A stretch of 64,000 bases of DNA from CBDBCU01 sp965242615 (GTDB lineage: Bacteria; Chloroflexota; Dehalococcoidia; Lucifugimonadales; UBA3495), in contig CBDESR010000005.1 in the NCBI GenBank assembly GCA_965242615.1, positions 682,001 to 746,000 on the forward strand, written 5' to 3'. Under the pieces are notes generated by a model. It was given only the letters and a program-made list of their open reading frames with translations, was not told where the DNA came from and did not search any database. Shown piece by piece: positions 42,065 through 50,595 of this stretch; position 1 is the first letter of the stretch; every line of letters starts with the position of its first letter. Both the position numbers and the translations under genes were made by a program.

Positions 42065-43474
42065 ATGGCTGGCAACGGAAATACTATGGATGAACTGATT
42101 GCCCGGTGGCGGGATTACCTGCGTTGCCAAGGGCAACCCGACGCTAACTTGGTGGAATTGGAGAGCCGCCTGCGGGAGCCGGCGGCCGCCCTGCAAGCCG
42201 GCGGTTTGTCCGCCGCCGAAGCCTTTCTTATCGCCTTGAACCGACTGGCAGCCACTGATGCCTTGACCCGGGATTTTGCCCGGGAATACTGCCGGGAGCT
42301 GTGGGAATTGACGACGGATGCGGCTGTCGAACCCGGTTCGGTTACTGAACGGACGGCGTCCGTTGCCGCCATCCCCGCTACCGGTTGGCGGGTCGAGTTG
42401 ACGGTGGTGATTGGCTTGGCAGTAGCGGCGGGAGTTCTGGTGCAAGTCCCCCGGCTGTTCGGTTTTGCGCTGGACAGCGCGGAGGGCGCGTTGTTCTATC
42501 TCCGCAATGCCCCGTTCTTTGTCTTGCCCTTGCTGGCGGGCTACTTTGCCTGGAAACGGCGGTTGAACCGGGTGCAATGCCTGGGGCTGGCGTTGCCCTT
42601 TGTCGCCGCCGCCGTTGTTGCCAACATTTACCCCTACGACTTGGACGGCGAGACGGCGGCTACTCTGCTGCTGACCGCCCTGCATCTGCCCATATTCCTG
42701 TGGTTGGCGGTGGGGCTGGCTTATACCGGCGGCCGCTGGCGGGACATGGCCGGGCGGATGGACTTTATCCGCTTTTCCGGGGAGTTGCTCATCTACTACG
42801 CCCTGATTGCGATGGGCGGCGGGCTGCTGACCGGGCTGACTTTTGCCCTGTTCTACGCCATCGGGTTGGATGTTGCCGATTTTGTCGGGATCTGGCTGCT
42901 GCCCGGCTGCGCAGCCGGGGCGGTTATTGTCGCGGCGTGGCTGGTCGAATCCCGGCAGCGGGTGATGGAAAATCTGGCTCCGTTGCTGGCCCGGGTCTTT
43001 ACCCCCCTGGTGGCGGTGATGCTGCTGGCTTTCCTGACCGCGATGGTCTGGACGGGGCGCGGCGTGGATGCTCAACGGGAGGCGTTGATTGGCTTTGACC
43101 TGCTGCTGGTATTGGTTTTGGGACTGGTTTTGTACGGCATATCAGCCCGCCGGCCGCAGGATGCCCCCAACCTATTCGACTGGCTGACGCTCCTGCTGAT
43201 AGTCAGCGCCATCATTGCCGACGGGGTAGCGTTGTCCGCCATCGCCGCCCGCATTACCGAGTTCGGGTTCAGCGCCAACAAAACGGCGGCCTTGGGGGAG
43301 AACCTGATATTGTTGGTCAACTTGGCCGGGGCGGCGTGGCTTTACCTGCAATTCCTACGCGGCCGGGCGAACTTCGCCGCCCTGGAGCGGTGGCAAACGG
43401 CCTATCTGCCGGTCTATGCGGTGTGGGCGGTAGTGGTAGCGGCCGGCTTTCCGCCGCTGTTCGGGTTCAACTAG
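42065..43474 (+). CDS. Polytopic membrane protein (DUF4153/permease-prefix-like)
   Basis: 469 residues. The first ~85 residues form a soluble helical domain like a permease prefix domain (DELIARWRDYLRCQG, LSAAEAFLIALNRL). About ten membrane segments follow, separated by short loops. The architecture matches DUF4153-type membrane proteins; function unknown. No ribosome-binding site precedes the ATG at 42065 and the promoter predicts a leaderless transcript. A second in-frame ATG at 42086 is possible. Confidence 0.72.
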   Translation: MAGNGNTMDELIARWRDYLRCQGQPDANLVELESRLREPAAALQAGGLSAAEAFLIALNRLAATDALTRDFAREYCRELWELTTDAAVEPGSVTERTASVAAIPATGWRVELTVVIGLAVAAGVLVQVPRLFGFALDSAEGALFYLRNAPFFVLPLLAGYFAWKRRLNRVQCLGLALPFVAAAVVANIYPYDLDGETAATLLLTALHLPIFLWLAVGLAYTGGRWRDMAGRMDFIRFSGELLIYYALIAMGGGLLTGLTFALFYAIGLDVADFVGIWLLPGCAAGAVIVAAWLVESRQRVMENLAPLLARVFTPLVAVMLLAFLTAMVWTGRGVDAQREALIGFDLLLVLVLGLVLYGISARRPQDAPNLFDWLTLLLIVSAIIADGVALSAIAARITEFGFSANKTAALGENLILLVNLAGAAWLYLQFLRGRANFAALERWQTAYLPVYAVWAVVVAAGFPPLFGFN

Positions 43475-43508
43475 CCTTGCCCAGACTACCTACAAACTCC
43501 CTCCCCCG

Positions 43509-45131
43509 CTACTCCCCCGCCTTAAAGTCCTGAAACCGTTCCCGCAAAACCTTTTTGTCAAACTTGCCCACGCTGGTTTTGGGGATTTCCGCCATAAAGA
43601 CTACCGCATCCGGCAGCCACCAACGGGCGAACTTGTCCCGGATAAAGTCCAGCACCGCCGCCTGGTTCAGGGTAGCGGCGGCCTCTTGACGGGGGACAAC
43701 GCAAGCCAGCGGCCGCTCCTGCCAAGTGGGATGGGGAATGGCGATAACCGCCGCCTCCAGCACTTCCGGGTGGGCGATGATGGCCGTTTCCAAATCCACC
43801 GAGGAAATCCATTCTCCGCCACTTTTCACCATATCCCTAACCCGGTCGCCAATCTGCACATAGCCCTCCGGGTCAATCGACGCGATGTCGCCGCTGTGGT
43901 ACCAGCCGTCAATAAAGGTTTCGGCGGTGCGGTCGTCGTTGTAGTATTCGGCCGCCAGCCAGGGGCCGCGGAAGAGCAGTTCGCCGCGCTGCGCCCCGTC
44001 CCAGGGCAGTTCCCGGCCGGCATCATCGACCAGTTTCATATCCAGGCCGGCGACCAGCAAACCCTGCTTGCCGGCTAGCTCATCCTGTTCCGATGGGGCC
44101 AAGCCGTCCAGCCCCGATTTGCGGTGGTTGTAGGTAACAATAGGCGTGGCTTCGGTCATCCCGTAGGCGTGAACCAGGTTGACGCCCAGCCGTTCCCGAT
44201 AGGCTTGGATGACGCTGACCGGCAGGGCGGAGCCGCCGCTGATAACTTCCCGCAAGGAGGAAAAATCGTAGCGGGCTCCGGAACGCTCCAGATAGTCCAG
44301 CAAGCCGACCCAGATGGTGGGGACGCCGGCGCTGACGGTGACCCGGTGCCGGTCAATCAGTTCGCAGATGGCGGGCGGGTCGGGGCGGACGCCGGGCATC
44401 ACCTGATTGGCCCCTACCATAGTGCAGGAATAGGGAAAGCCCCAGCAGTTGGCGTGAAACATCGGCACAATGGCCATCGCCGTATCCCGCTCGGAAAAAG
44501 CCACCACATCCGCCATACACTGGGTCAGGGAATGCAGGTACAGGCTGCGGTGGCTATAGACCACGCCCTTGGGCCGCCCGGTAGTGGCGGAGGTGTAGCA
44601 CAAGCCGGCCGGGGCGTATTCAGCCAACTCGACCGGCGCAAAGTCAGCGGAGGCCGCCATCAGCAGTTCCTCGTAGCTGAGGGCGGCCGGCAAGCCGCTG
44701 TCGTCCGGCAAGTCGTCGGTCAGCAGGATGTAATGTTCGACGGATTCCAGGCGGGGGGCAATGGCGGCAATGGCCGGCGCCAAGTCCGGGTCGATGAGCA
44801 GTACCTTGTCTCCGGCGTGGTTGATGATATAGACCAAATCGTCAGCGGCCAAGCGGATGTTGATGGTGTGGATGACCGCGCCCATAGTGGGGGCGGCGAA
44901 GTAGGCTTCGAGGTGGCGGTAGGTGTTCCAGGCGAAGGTGCCGACCCGGTCGCCTTGCTGCACGCCCAAACCGGCCAAGGCGTTGCAGAGGCGGCTGACC
45001 CGCCCGGCCAAGTCGCGGTAGGCGTAGCGGTGGACGCCGCCGTCAATGCGGGTGATGATTTCCTTGTCGGGAAAGATGGTTTTGGCCCGTTCCAGCATTC
45101 GGGAAACCAGCAGGGGGTAGTGCATCGTCAT
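43509..45131 (-). CDS. Fatty-acid/medium-chain acyl-CoA synthetase
   Basis: 540 residues from the ATG at 45131, preceded by AGGAGG at 8 bases. ANL-superfamily ligase that activates a carboxylate with ATP and then CoA. P-loop: YTSATTGRPKGVVYSHRS; A5-like motif AYGMTEATPIV; A8 motif WYHSGDIASIDPEGYVQIGDRVRDMVKSGGEWIS (in parts); catalytic Lys in KTSVGKFDKKVL. The length and motifs fit a fatty-acyl-CoA ligase of the FadD3/FACL type; chain length is not assignable. It diverges from the alpha/beta hydrolase gene. Confidence 0.9.
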   Translation of the reverse strand: MTMHYPLLVSRMLERAKTIFPDKEIITRIDGGVHRYAYRDLAGRVSRLCNALAGLGVQQGDRVGTFAWNTYRHLEAYFAAPTMGAVIHTINIRLAADDLVYIINHAGDKVLLIDPDLAPAIAAIAPRLESVEHYILLTDDLPDDSGLPAALSYEELLMAASADFAPVELAEYAPAGLCYTSATTGRPKGVVYSHRSLYLHSLTQCMADVVAFSERDTAMAIVPMFHANCWGFPYSCTMVGANQVMPGVRPDPPAICELIDRHRVTVSAGVPTIWVGLLDYLERSGARYDFSSLREVISGGSALPVSVIQAYRERLGVNLVHAYGMTEATPIVTYNHRKSGLDGLAPSEQDELAGKQGLLVAGLDMKLVDDAGRELPWDGAQRGELLFRGPWLAAEYYNDDRTAETFIDGWYHSGDIASIDPEGYVQIGDRVRDMVKSGGEWISSVDLETAIIAHPEVLEAAVIAIPHPTWQERPLACVVPRQEAAATLNQAAVLDFIRDKFARWWLPDAVVFMAEIPKTSVGKFDKKVLRERFQDFKAGE

Positions 45132-45167
45132 CGCCGGCGCCTCCTGTTGCAATGGGGATTTTGGCGG

Positions 45168-45256
45168 GAATTATATACTATTTCGGGCAACAAACTTGAA
45201 ACCCGGGCTTGGGCCGACGGGCGGTCAAGGCTGGCTGGTAAGATAGTATATAATTC
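45168..45256. promoter_or_regulatory. Mirrored divergent promoter region
   Basis: GAATTATATACTAT (45168-45181) and its exact complement ATAGTATATAATTC (45243-45256) face outward, each containing a TATAAT for the gene it faces (minus strand 45175-45170, plus strand 45249-45254). The -35 elements are weak, so the identical 14-base blocks may also be bound by a regulator. The intervening 61 bases are not otherwise notable. Confidence 0.6.
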
Positions 45257-45288
45257 TTTCAACTATCTATTCTAGCGGAGGATGAGTT

Positions 45289-46182
45289 TTGACTGAATCG
45301 GGACGGGGGGCTGGTTTGCCGATAGAAAACCGCGTTGTCGTGGGGGAGCTGGAAGTTCACTATCTGGATTGGGATGGCGGCGGCGGCGCAAGGGCGGCAA
45401 TGCCGGTTGTCGCGCTGCATGGGCTGGCTTCGACGGCGCATTGGTACCGGCGATTGGCGGCCCGGCTGGGCCGGTACTATCGCATTGTGGCTCCGGATCA
45501 GCGGGGGCATGGGCAGACAACGCAGGCGGCGGCCGGGTATGACTGGCAAACTTTGGCGGCGGATGTGGCCGGCTTTATGGACGCTTTGGGGCTGGAGCAG
45601 GCGGCGGTGCTGGGGCATTCCTGGGGCGGGAATGTGGCAATCAATGTGGCGGCGCGCTTTCCGCAGCGGGTCAGCAAGCTGGTAATGATTGACGGGGGCT
45701 TTCTGGACGGGCATTTGCTGCCGGAGTCCAGTTGGGAGGTTTTTCGGGCCCGCTTTGCGCCGCGGGAGGTGTCCGGCGACCGGGCGGAGTTTCTGGCGCG
45801 GCAGCGCAGTCAGTTGGCGGACTGCTGGGACGAGGATTTGGCGGAGGTGGTGCAAACTATGGTTTATGCTGATGCTGCGGGGCAGATGCGGGATATTTTA
45901 CAGCCATCTAACCACGCCCAAGTGCTGGCGGCGATGTGGGAGGAGCCGCCATCGGTTACGCTCCCGCAGATTGTCTGCCCGACTTTGATTGTGCCGGCCG
46001 GGCCGCGGCCGGAGCGGGTGGGGACGGATTTTGCCCGCACCAAGGAGCGGATGGTGGCGGCCGCGGCGCAAGCGATTCCCGATAACCGGGTGCATTGGAT
46101 TGCGGATACCATCCACGACATCGGCTATCATAAGCCGGATGAACTGGCGGGGGTTATTCGGGAGTTTTTGGAGGGGGAGTAG
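45289..46182 (+). CDS. Alpha/beta hydrolase
   Basis: 297 residues from a TTG at 45289, with GGAG at 7 bases. The nucleophile elbow GHSWGGN (near residue 110) gives the catalytic Ser; the HGLAST oxyanion loop is near residue 45; the acid is probably in the VPAGPRPERVGTDF region and the His in DTIHDIGYHKP. Family includes esterases, epoxide hydrolases and meta-cleavage product hydrolases. Its divergent neighbour is an acyl-CoA ligase, so an ester or lipid substrate is plausible but unproven. Confidence 0.85.
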   Translation: MTESGRGAGLPIENRVVVGELEVHYLDWDGGGGARAAMPVVALHGLASTAHWYRRLAARLGRYYRIVAPDQRGHGQTTQAAAGYDWQTLAADVAGFMDALGLEQAAVLGHSWGGNVAINVAARFPQRVSKLVMIDGGFLDGHLLPESSWEVFRARFAPREVSGDRAEFLARQRSQLADCWDEDLAEVVQTMVYADAAGQMRDILQPSNHAQVLAAMWEEPPSVTLPQIVCPTLIVPAGPRPERVGTDFARTKERMVAAAAQAIPDNRVHWIADTIHDIGYHKPDELAGVIREFLEGE

Positions 46183-46259
46183 GGGGGTGACCGGGGCAAG
46201 TACGAATTGGGAATTAGGAATTGGGGGGCCGGAGAGCGTGGGGGAGGTCGGAAAGGGGG

Positions 46260-46291
46260 TTCTGGATTCCCACTTTCGTGGGAATGACGGT
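46260..46291. repeat. Dispersed repeat TTCCCACTTTCGTGGGAA
   Basis: The core TTCCCACTTTCGTGGGAATG followed by ACGGT, preceded by TTCTGGA, is identical to copies at 46932-46962 and 55413-55444. It lies between the alpha/beta hydrolase and the end of the second structured-RNA gene. Confidence 0.8.
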
Positions 46292-46360
46292 GGGGGAATG
46301 GGAATGACGGATAGTAGGATGGTGTACGGGGGGATGGGATTAAGGGGGGATACCGGTTTT

Positions 46361-46835
46361 GGCGGAAACCGTGGCCGCGGTTTCCGCCTTGTCGGGAGAA
46401 GGGTTGGCAGGTCTGACCATGCGGGTTGCTACACCGGTTGGATACCTTGCTGCACATTCCGGTAATGCCCGGTCAGGCTGCCGATTACGGTTGCGCGACC
46501 TTGAGTTGGCTACTGGCGCCGGTTGGTATGGTTGCCATGCCGGCGGGTTGGCCCGGTGTTGCGACCGCGGTTGACCGTTCTCCAGTCAACCTGTTTGCTC
46601 CGACTCCTTTGGGCTGGGGCTGCGGTGGGTACGGCGGTTGGGATTTGCCGTTGGCCGCTGCTCCGGGTGGGGATTTACGGGGCCTTAGGCCGTTCCCCGG
46701 GGGTAGGAGTGTTAAAGGCGTCCGGCGGTTGTTTAGGCTGCCGGGGCCCACAGCGCGCTGTGTGGAGCGGTATTAAGTTTTACGGTAAGCTTAGCGTAAA
46801 GAACCCGGCGTCCCGGGGTCAGGTCAACCTTGACG
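46361..46835 (-). ncRNA. Candidate ~475-nt structured RNA, copy 2
   Basis: Reads on the minus strand from about 46835 to 46361. It contains no convincing ORF. It matches copy 1 (23807-24306) in order: the 55-nt block (46830-46776, two mismatches), the CAGCGCGCTG palindrome (46760-46751), a GGAGTCGGAGC segment, the hairpin GGTTGACT-GGAGAAC-GGTCAACC (46591-46569), GCAACCCG and the terminal hairpin (46388-46361). The terminal stem is 11 bp with a 6-nt loop in both copies; pairs 8, 9 and 11 change as C-G to A-U, U-G to C-G and A-U to G-C. No T-tract follows. Ends are approximate. Confidence 0.75.
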
Positions 46836-46841
46836 GGTTTT

Positions 46842-46870
46842 ATTATGGGGGATGGATTTCGGAATGTCAA
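46842..46870 (-). promoter_or_regulatory. Consensus promoter of the second structured-RNA gene
   Basis: On the minus strand TTGACA (46870-46865), a 17-base spacer and CATAAT (46847-46842), followed by AAAA. Identical boxes and spacing to the promoter of copy 1, with mostly different spacer sequence. Confidence 0.8.
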
Positions 46871-46931
46871 TAGTGTTTTGGAGTGAATTTTCGGTAATTA
46901 AAAATTGAGAATTGGGGGACGGATTGGGGAG

Positions 46932-46962
46932 TCTGGATTCCCACTTTCGTGGGAATGACGGT
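46932..46962. repeat. Dispersed repeat TTCCCACTTTCGTGGGAA
   Basis: Second nearby copy of the same core and flank as 46260-46291; the two copies bracket the structured-RNA gene in the same orientation. Confidence 0.8.
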
Positions 46963-47002
46963 CTCGATAGGCAATAGCCCTGGAGCCGCCATAATCCCCC
47001 GA

Positions 47003-47031
47003 TTGACCCTACCGCAGCTCTGCTTTATACT
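47003..47031 (+). promoter_or_regulatory. Promoter of rsfS
   Basis: TTGACC (47003-47008), a 17-base spacer and TATACT (47026-47031), with a predicted start near 47038. Confidence 0.65.
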
Positions 47032-47059
47032 ACCCTTAACAATCAACCCCTGCCGTGAG

Positions 47060-47413
47060 GTGAACGCTCTGAACTCCGCAGACGCCGCCCAACTGGCCGT
47101 TGCCGTTGCTTCCGAAAAGTTGGCCGAGGACATCGTGATGCTGGACTTGCGCGGTCTGGCGCCCTTTGCCGACTACTTCGTCATTATGTCCGCCGGTTCC
47201 TCCCGGCAGATTGAAGCCCTTGAGGACGACATCACCCGGGCAATGAAAGACGCCGGCGTCAGCCGCTTCCATCGGGAAGGGACGCCGGCTTCCGGTTGGA
47301 TTCTGCTGGATTTCAGCGATGTCATCGTCCACATTTTCGGCCCGGAGGAGCGGGAGTTCTACGAACTGGAACGCCTCTGGGGGCAAGCCGCCCAAGTGGT
47401 CAGGATTCTGTAA
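47060..47413 (+). CDS. rsfS: Ribosomal silencing factor RsfS
   Basis: About 117 residues. Binds uL14 on the 50S subunit and blocks subunit joining in starvation. The family core is complete: KLAEDIVMLDLRGLAPFADYFVIMSAGSSRQ near residue 20, then GWILLDFSDVIVHIFGPEEREFYELERLW. The start is unclear: GTG at 47060 (used here) or CTG at 47069, which has GAGGTGA at better distance; a longer frame to 46949 overlaps the promoter and is rejected. The 3' end overlaps ndk on the opposite strand by 14 bases. Confidence 0.93.
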   Translation: MNALNSADAAQLAVAVASEKLAEDIVMLDLRGLAPFADYFVIMSAGSSRQIEALEDDITRAMKDAGVSRFHREGTPASGWILLDFSDVIVHIFGPEEREFYELERLWGQAAQVVRIL

Positions 47414-47852
47414 TCCACTCCTCCAAACTGCGCCCGTACTCGACAATTTCCTCCGGGCGGAAAAACAGGCTCACTTCCCGCGCCGCCGAATCCACGCTGT
47501 CCGAGCCGTGTACCAGGTTGCGGCCGATGTCAATGCCCAAATCGCCGCGAATGGTGCCGGCCGGCGAGTTGGCCGGGTTGGTCTCGCCCATCGTCTGCCG
47601 CACCAAAGCAACGGCGTTGTCGGCTTCCCACACCATCGCCACCACCGGCGACGCGGTGATGAAGGCCGCCAAGCCGGGGAAAAAAGGCCGTTCCACGTGT
47701 TCGGCGTAGTGCTGCTGGGCCAAAGCGTCATCCACTTGCATCAGCTTCAGGGCCGCCAGTTTCAGCCCCCGCCGCTCCAAGCGGGAAATTATCTCGCCCA
47801 CTAATCCCCGCTGCACCCCGTCCGGTTTCACCAGTACCAAAGTCCGCTCCAT
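47400..47852 (-). CDS. ndk: Nucleoside diphosphate kinase
   Basis: 150 residues from the ATG at 47852 (MERTLVLVKPDGVQRG, the usual start); the 17-residue upstream extension is not family-like. It transfers phosphate between nucleoside tri- and diphosphates through a phospho-His, here the His in RNLVHGSDSVDSA. Length is typical. It is the last gene on the strand of the thiL-tsaE-tsaB group, 100 bases after tsaB, and its end overlaps convergent rsfS. Confidence 0.96.
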   Translation of the reverse strand: MERTLVLVKPDGVQRGLVGEIISRLERRGLKLAALKLMQVDDALAQQHYAEHVERPFFPGLAAFITASPVVAMVWEADNAVALVRQTMGETNPANSPAGTIRGDLGIDIGRNLVHGSDSVDSAAREVSLFFRPEEIVEYGRSLEEWITES

Positions 47853-47952
47853 AATTGTTGCCCCCATCTTTTGCCGAGTTTCTTGGCCGAGTTTCTTGCC
47901 CAATGCTAACCGTCAATCCGGGAAACCGGGAAGGACGGCGCCGGATTTGCCC

Positions 47953-48639
47953 TCAAGACTGCTGCGCCGCCCGGTCGCGGCGTTTCGGGCCGCCGATGGT
48001 CGGCATTCGCAGATAGTACGGTTGCAGCGTTGCCACATCATCCGCAGCCCCGGCTTCTAGCCGCTCCCGCCCCAGCACCGCCAAAGCATACAGCCGGGCG
48101 GCCGGGGCATTGCCGGCGATTACGGCGCGGCGGCCCAACTGCTGCCGCAGCAGTTCCGCATACGGCGGCAATCCCTCGCCGCAGAACAGCGTAGTCTCAC
48201 CAACTTCCGCCGCCAGTTCCTCCGGGGGGCAAATGCGGTCGGGCCGGGCGCGGCTTCCTTCCCGGAAAAGAGCCGTTGCTACTTCGCCCCGGCCGGCGTC
48301 CAACAGCGCGCCCACCGGCAAACCGGCAGCGCGATAGTGCCAGGCTTCCAAATCCAAAGTCCCGATGCCGGCTACCGGCTTGGCTGCCGCCAAGGACAAT
48401 CCTTTAGCCACGCTCATTCCGACCCGCAACGCGCTGAACCCGCCCGGCCCCAACGCCACGGCAATGCCCGCCAAGTCCTTGACCGTCAACCCGGCGGCCG
48501 TCAGTGTCTGCGCCACGGCCGGCATTAACTCCGCCGTATGGTTCACGGCGGAATACCAGGAACGGCAGGAAACGACCCGCCCGCCATCGGCCAAAGCCAC
48601 GCCGGCGTAGCGGGTCGAAGTGTCAATCGCCAACAGCAT
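47953..48639 (-). CDS. tsaB: tRNA threonylcarbamoyladenosine protein TsaB
   Basis: 228 residues, ASKHA fold. TsaB is the scaffold that joins TsaD and TsaE in t6A37 tRNA modification. Motifs: LLAIDTSTRYAGVAL at the start, the HTAELMPAV segment near residue 35 and the GPGGFSALRVGMSVAKGL loop near residue 70. The C-terminal ~100 residues are less conserved, as usual. It begins four bases after tsaE ends. tsaD is not in the window. Confidence 0.94.
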   Translation of the reverse strand: MLLAIDTSTRYAGVALADGGRVVSCRSWYSAVNHTAELMPAVAQTLTAAGLTVKDLAGIAVALGPGGFSALRVGMSVAKGLSLAAAKPVAGIGTLDLEAWHYRAAGLPVGALLDAGRGEVATALFREGSRARPDRICPPEELAAEVGETTLFCGEGLPPYAELLRQQLGRRAVIAGNAPAARLYALAVLGRERLEAGAADDVATLQPYYLRMPTIGGPKRRDRAAQQS

Positions 48640-48643
48640 TTAA

Positions 48644-49129
48644 TCAGCCCTTTGCCGGGATGCCGGCCGCCAACTGTTCTACCGCCGCCCGGTAGCGGTC
48701 GGGAATAGAGTCAATCGCAATGGTGCGCCCCGTCCCGTCGGCCGCATAGTCCAGATGCAGCCACAAGCAGTTTTCCGGGAACACTTCCGCCGCCCGATCC
48801 GCCCACTCCACTACCGAAACTCCGTCGCCGAAAAGCTGCTCGTCCAGCCCCAAATCCCACGCCTCCAACGGGTCGTTGATGCGGTACAAGTCAAAGTGGT
48901 ACAGGGTCAGCCGGCCCCGGTAGCGGGTCATTATAACAAAGGTCGGGCTGCGGGCGTATTCGGACACGCCCAAACCCCAGGCAATGCCTTGGGTCAGGCA
49001 GGTTTTGCCCGCCCCCAACGGCCCGGTCAGCAGAAAAACATCCCCGGCTTGGGACTGTTCCCCCAAGACACGCCCCACGGCCCGGGTTTCCTCCGGGGAT
49101 GTTGTGGTGATGGATAAGTAATCTGCCAT
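48644..49129 (-). CDS. tsaE: tRNA threonylcarbamoyladenosine ATPase TsaE
   Basis: 161 residues. P-loop ATPase that drives the t6A complex. Walker A GPLGAGKTC near residue 38, the SPTFVIMTRY segment, LYHFDLYRI and VVEWADRA with the conserved Glu-Trp-Asp. It lies between thiL (14 bases upstream) and tsaB in a three-gene operon that is often seen in bacteria. Confidence 0.95.
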   Translation of the reverse strand: MADYLSITTTSPEETRAVGRVLGEQSQAGDVFLLTGPLGAGKTCLTQGIAWGLGVSEYARSPTFVIMTRYRGRLTLYHFDLYRINDPLEAWDLGLDEQLFGDGVSVVEWADRAAEVFPENCLWLHLDYAADGTGRTIAIDSIPDRYRAAVEQLAAGIPAKG

Positions 49130-49143
49130 AATGCCCTGCGCCT

Positions 49144-50151
49144 TTATCCGAAATGATCCCAGCCGGCCCGGCCGATAATTTCCTCTTGACCATCCGGGGA
49201 TACCAGCGTCACCTGTCCGGCCGGCCCGGCGATGATTTCCCCGATGACGGCGGCCCCCTCCGGCAGCAAGGGCATTACCTTATCCATAACCGGCGGCGGC
49301 GCGGTGAACAGCAAAACATAATCCTCCCCGCCGTGCAATGCCAAATCCAGACAATCCGCCGGGAAAGCCGGCCGCAGCAACGGATGAATAGGCAGTTGGC
49401 CGGCGTAAATCCGGGCTGCGGCGCCGCTGGCTAAACAGAGTTTAGACAAGTCATCCGCCAACCCGTCGCTGACATCCATTGCCGTCAACACGCCGCCTTG
49501 AGCCAGTATTTGCCCGGCGGCTACCGCTGGGCCAGGACAGCGGTGCGCTTGGCGCAGAAAATCGGCCGCCGCATCCGGCGCAGTCAACCCGGCCAACATC
49601 AGTTTCAACCCGCCGCCGGAATTGCCGACCCAACCGGTAACCGCTACTTGGTCGCCGGGCCGAGCCGTAGTGCGAAGTAAAGGCGGCCCCTCCCGCAAAC
49701 CGGTCAACGCCACCGTAACAAACAAAACCGGGGAACGCACCAGATCGCCGCCGACAATGGCGGCCCCGTAGCGATTGCCAATATCGAGCAGCCCCCGGTA
49801 CAGTTCCTCAATATCGGCAACGGCGGTCTCCGGCGGCAGTCCCAAGGTAATCAGGGCATACAATGGCCGGCCGCCCATCGCGGCAATATCGCTGATGTTG
49901 GCCGCCAGACACTTCCAACCCAAATCCCGCCAGGGCGTAGTTTCCCGGGTAAAGTGGATGCCCTCCACCACGGTGTCGGTGGTAGCCAGTTCGGTAGCCG
50001 CTCCGGTCGCCCAAGCCGCCGTATCGTCCCCGGTATCCACCAGCAGCCGAAAATCAAAAGCCGCGCCATTATCCGGCCCGCCCCGCTCCCGGGTAACCAT
50101 AGTGTTCAGCCGCGCAATCAGCCCGAACTCGCCAATATCCTTAACCAGCAT
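49144..50151 (-). CDS. thiL: Thiamine-monophosphate kinase
   Basis: 335 residues. Phosphorylates thiamine monophosphate to the diphosphate cofactor. Family motifs: the GEFGLIARL start, DTVVEGIHF near residue 60, NISDIAAMGG, GGDLVRSP and SDGLADDL, with VALHGGEDYVLLF near the end. The ATG at 50151 lies only a few bases after the predicted transcription start, so the message is probably leaderless. First gene of the thiL-tsaE-tsaB operon. Confidence 0.95.
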   Translation of the reverse strand: MLVKDIGEFGLIARLNTMVTRERGGPDNGAAFDFRLLVDTGDDTAAWATGAATELATTDTVVEGIHFTRETTPWRDLGWKCLAANISDIAAMGGRPLYALITLGLPPETAVADIEELYRGLLDIGNRYGAAIVGGDLVRSPVLFVTVALTGLREGPPLLRTTARPGDQVAVTGWVGNSGGGLKLMLAGLTAPDAAADFLRQAHRCPGPAVAAGQILAQGGVLTAMDVSDGLADDLSKLCLASGAAARIYAGQLPIHPLLRPAFPADCLDLALHGGEDYVLLFTAPPPVMDKVMPLLPEGAAVIGEIIAGPAGQVTLVSPDGQEEIIGRAGWDHFG

Positions 50152-50161
50152 AGCAAGGGGA

Positions 50162-50191
50162 ATTATAGACCGGGGAACGGGATGGGGGCAA
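50162..50191 (-). promoter_or_regulatory. Promoter of the thiL operon (leaderless)
   Basis: On the minus strand TTGCCC (50191-50186), an 18-base spacer and a perfect TATAAT (50167-50162). The expected start is near 50155, about four bases before the thiL ATG. Confidence 0.65.
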
Positions 50192-50251
50192 GGGTGTTGG
50201 GGGACGGTCAGGATACTCCCGCGCCCCCGCCGCCGCGGTTGAGGAAAACCT

Positions 50252-50301
50252 CTTGCCTACGCTGGCTAGATCCAGAGCCATTGATGGACTCCCTAGGCAA
50301 G
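50252..50301. other. Nested hairpin in the 444-base thiL/CoA-transferase gap
   Basis: CTTGCCTA (50252-50259) pairs with TAGGCAAG (50294-50301), and inside it TGGCT pairs with AGCCA around AGATCCAG. It lies in the gene-free interval 50152-50595; nothing else in that interval is supported apart from the thiL promoter and the ribosome-binding site of the next gene. Function unknown. Confidence 0.3.
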
Positions 50302-50595
50302 GATTGGCTCGCCCTTATTATATTCGGAAAGTTGCTAAAAGGAAAAGCCGGGGTAACGGAACCGACCCCACATCTGGACACAGACTCCAGCCAGTGTTAT
50401 GCTATGCTGGACTACACTAGACCCCCAACTCGCTACCTTGCCGGCTAGACTGGAATAGCGCTTTGACGCCGTGGCGCGCAGCCAAGCTAAACTCGGGGGC
50501 CAGATGGAAATTATCCAAGGACTTCGGCGCCAACGGGCCACCATCTCCGGAACCAGTCTGACCACCCGGATTCCCCCAAAAGGAGCAAAACCCCT

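Noticed and set aside
46359..46873. Several short ORFs over the second RNA gene
   Set aside because: They are not conserved in the homologous copy at 23807 and conflict with the conserved RNA structure.
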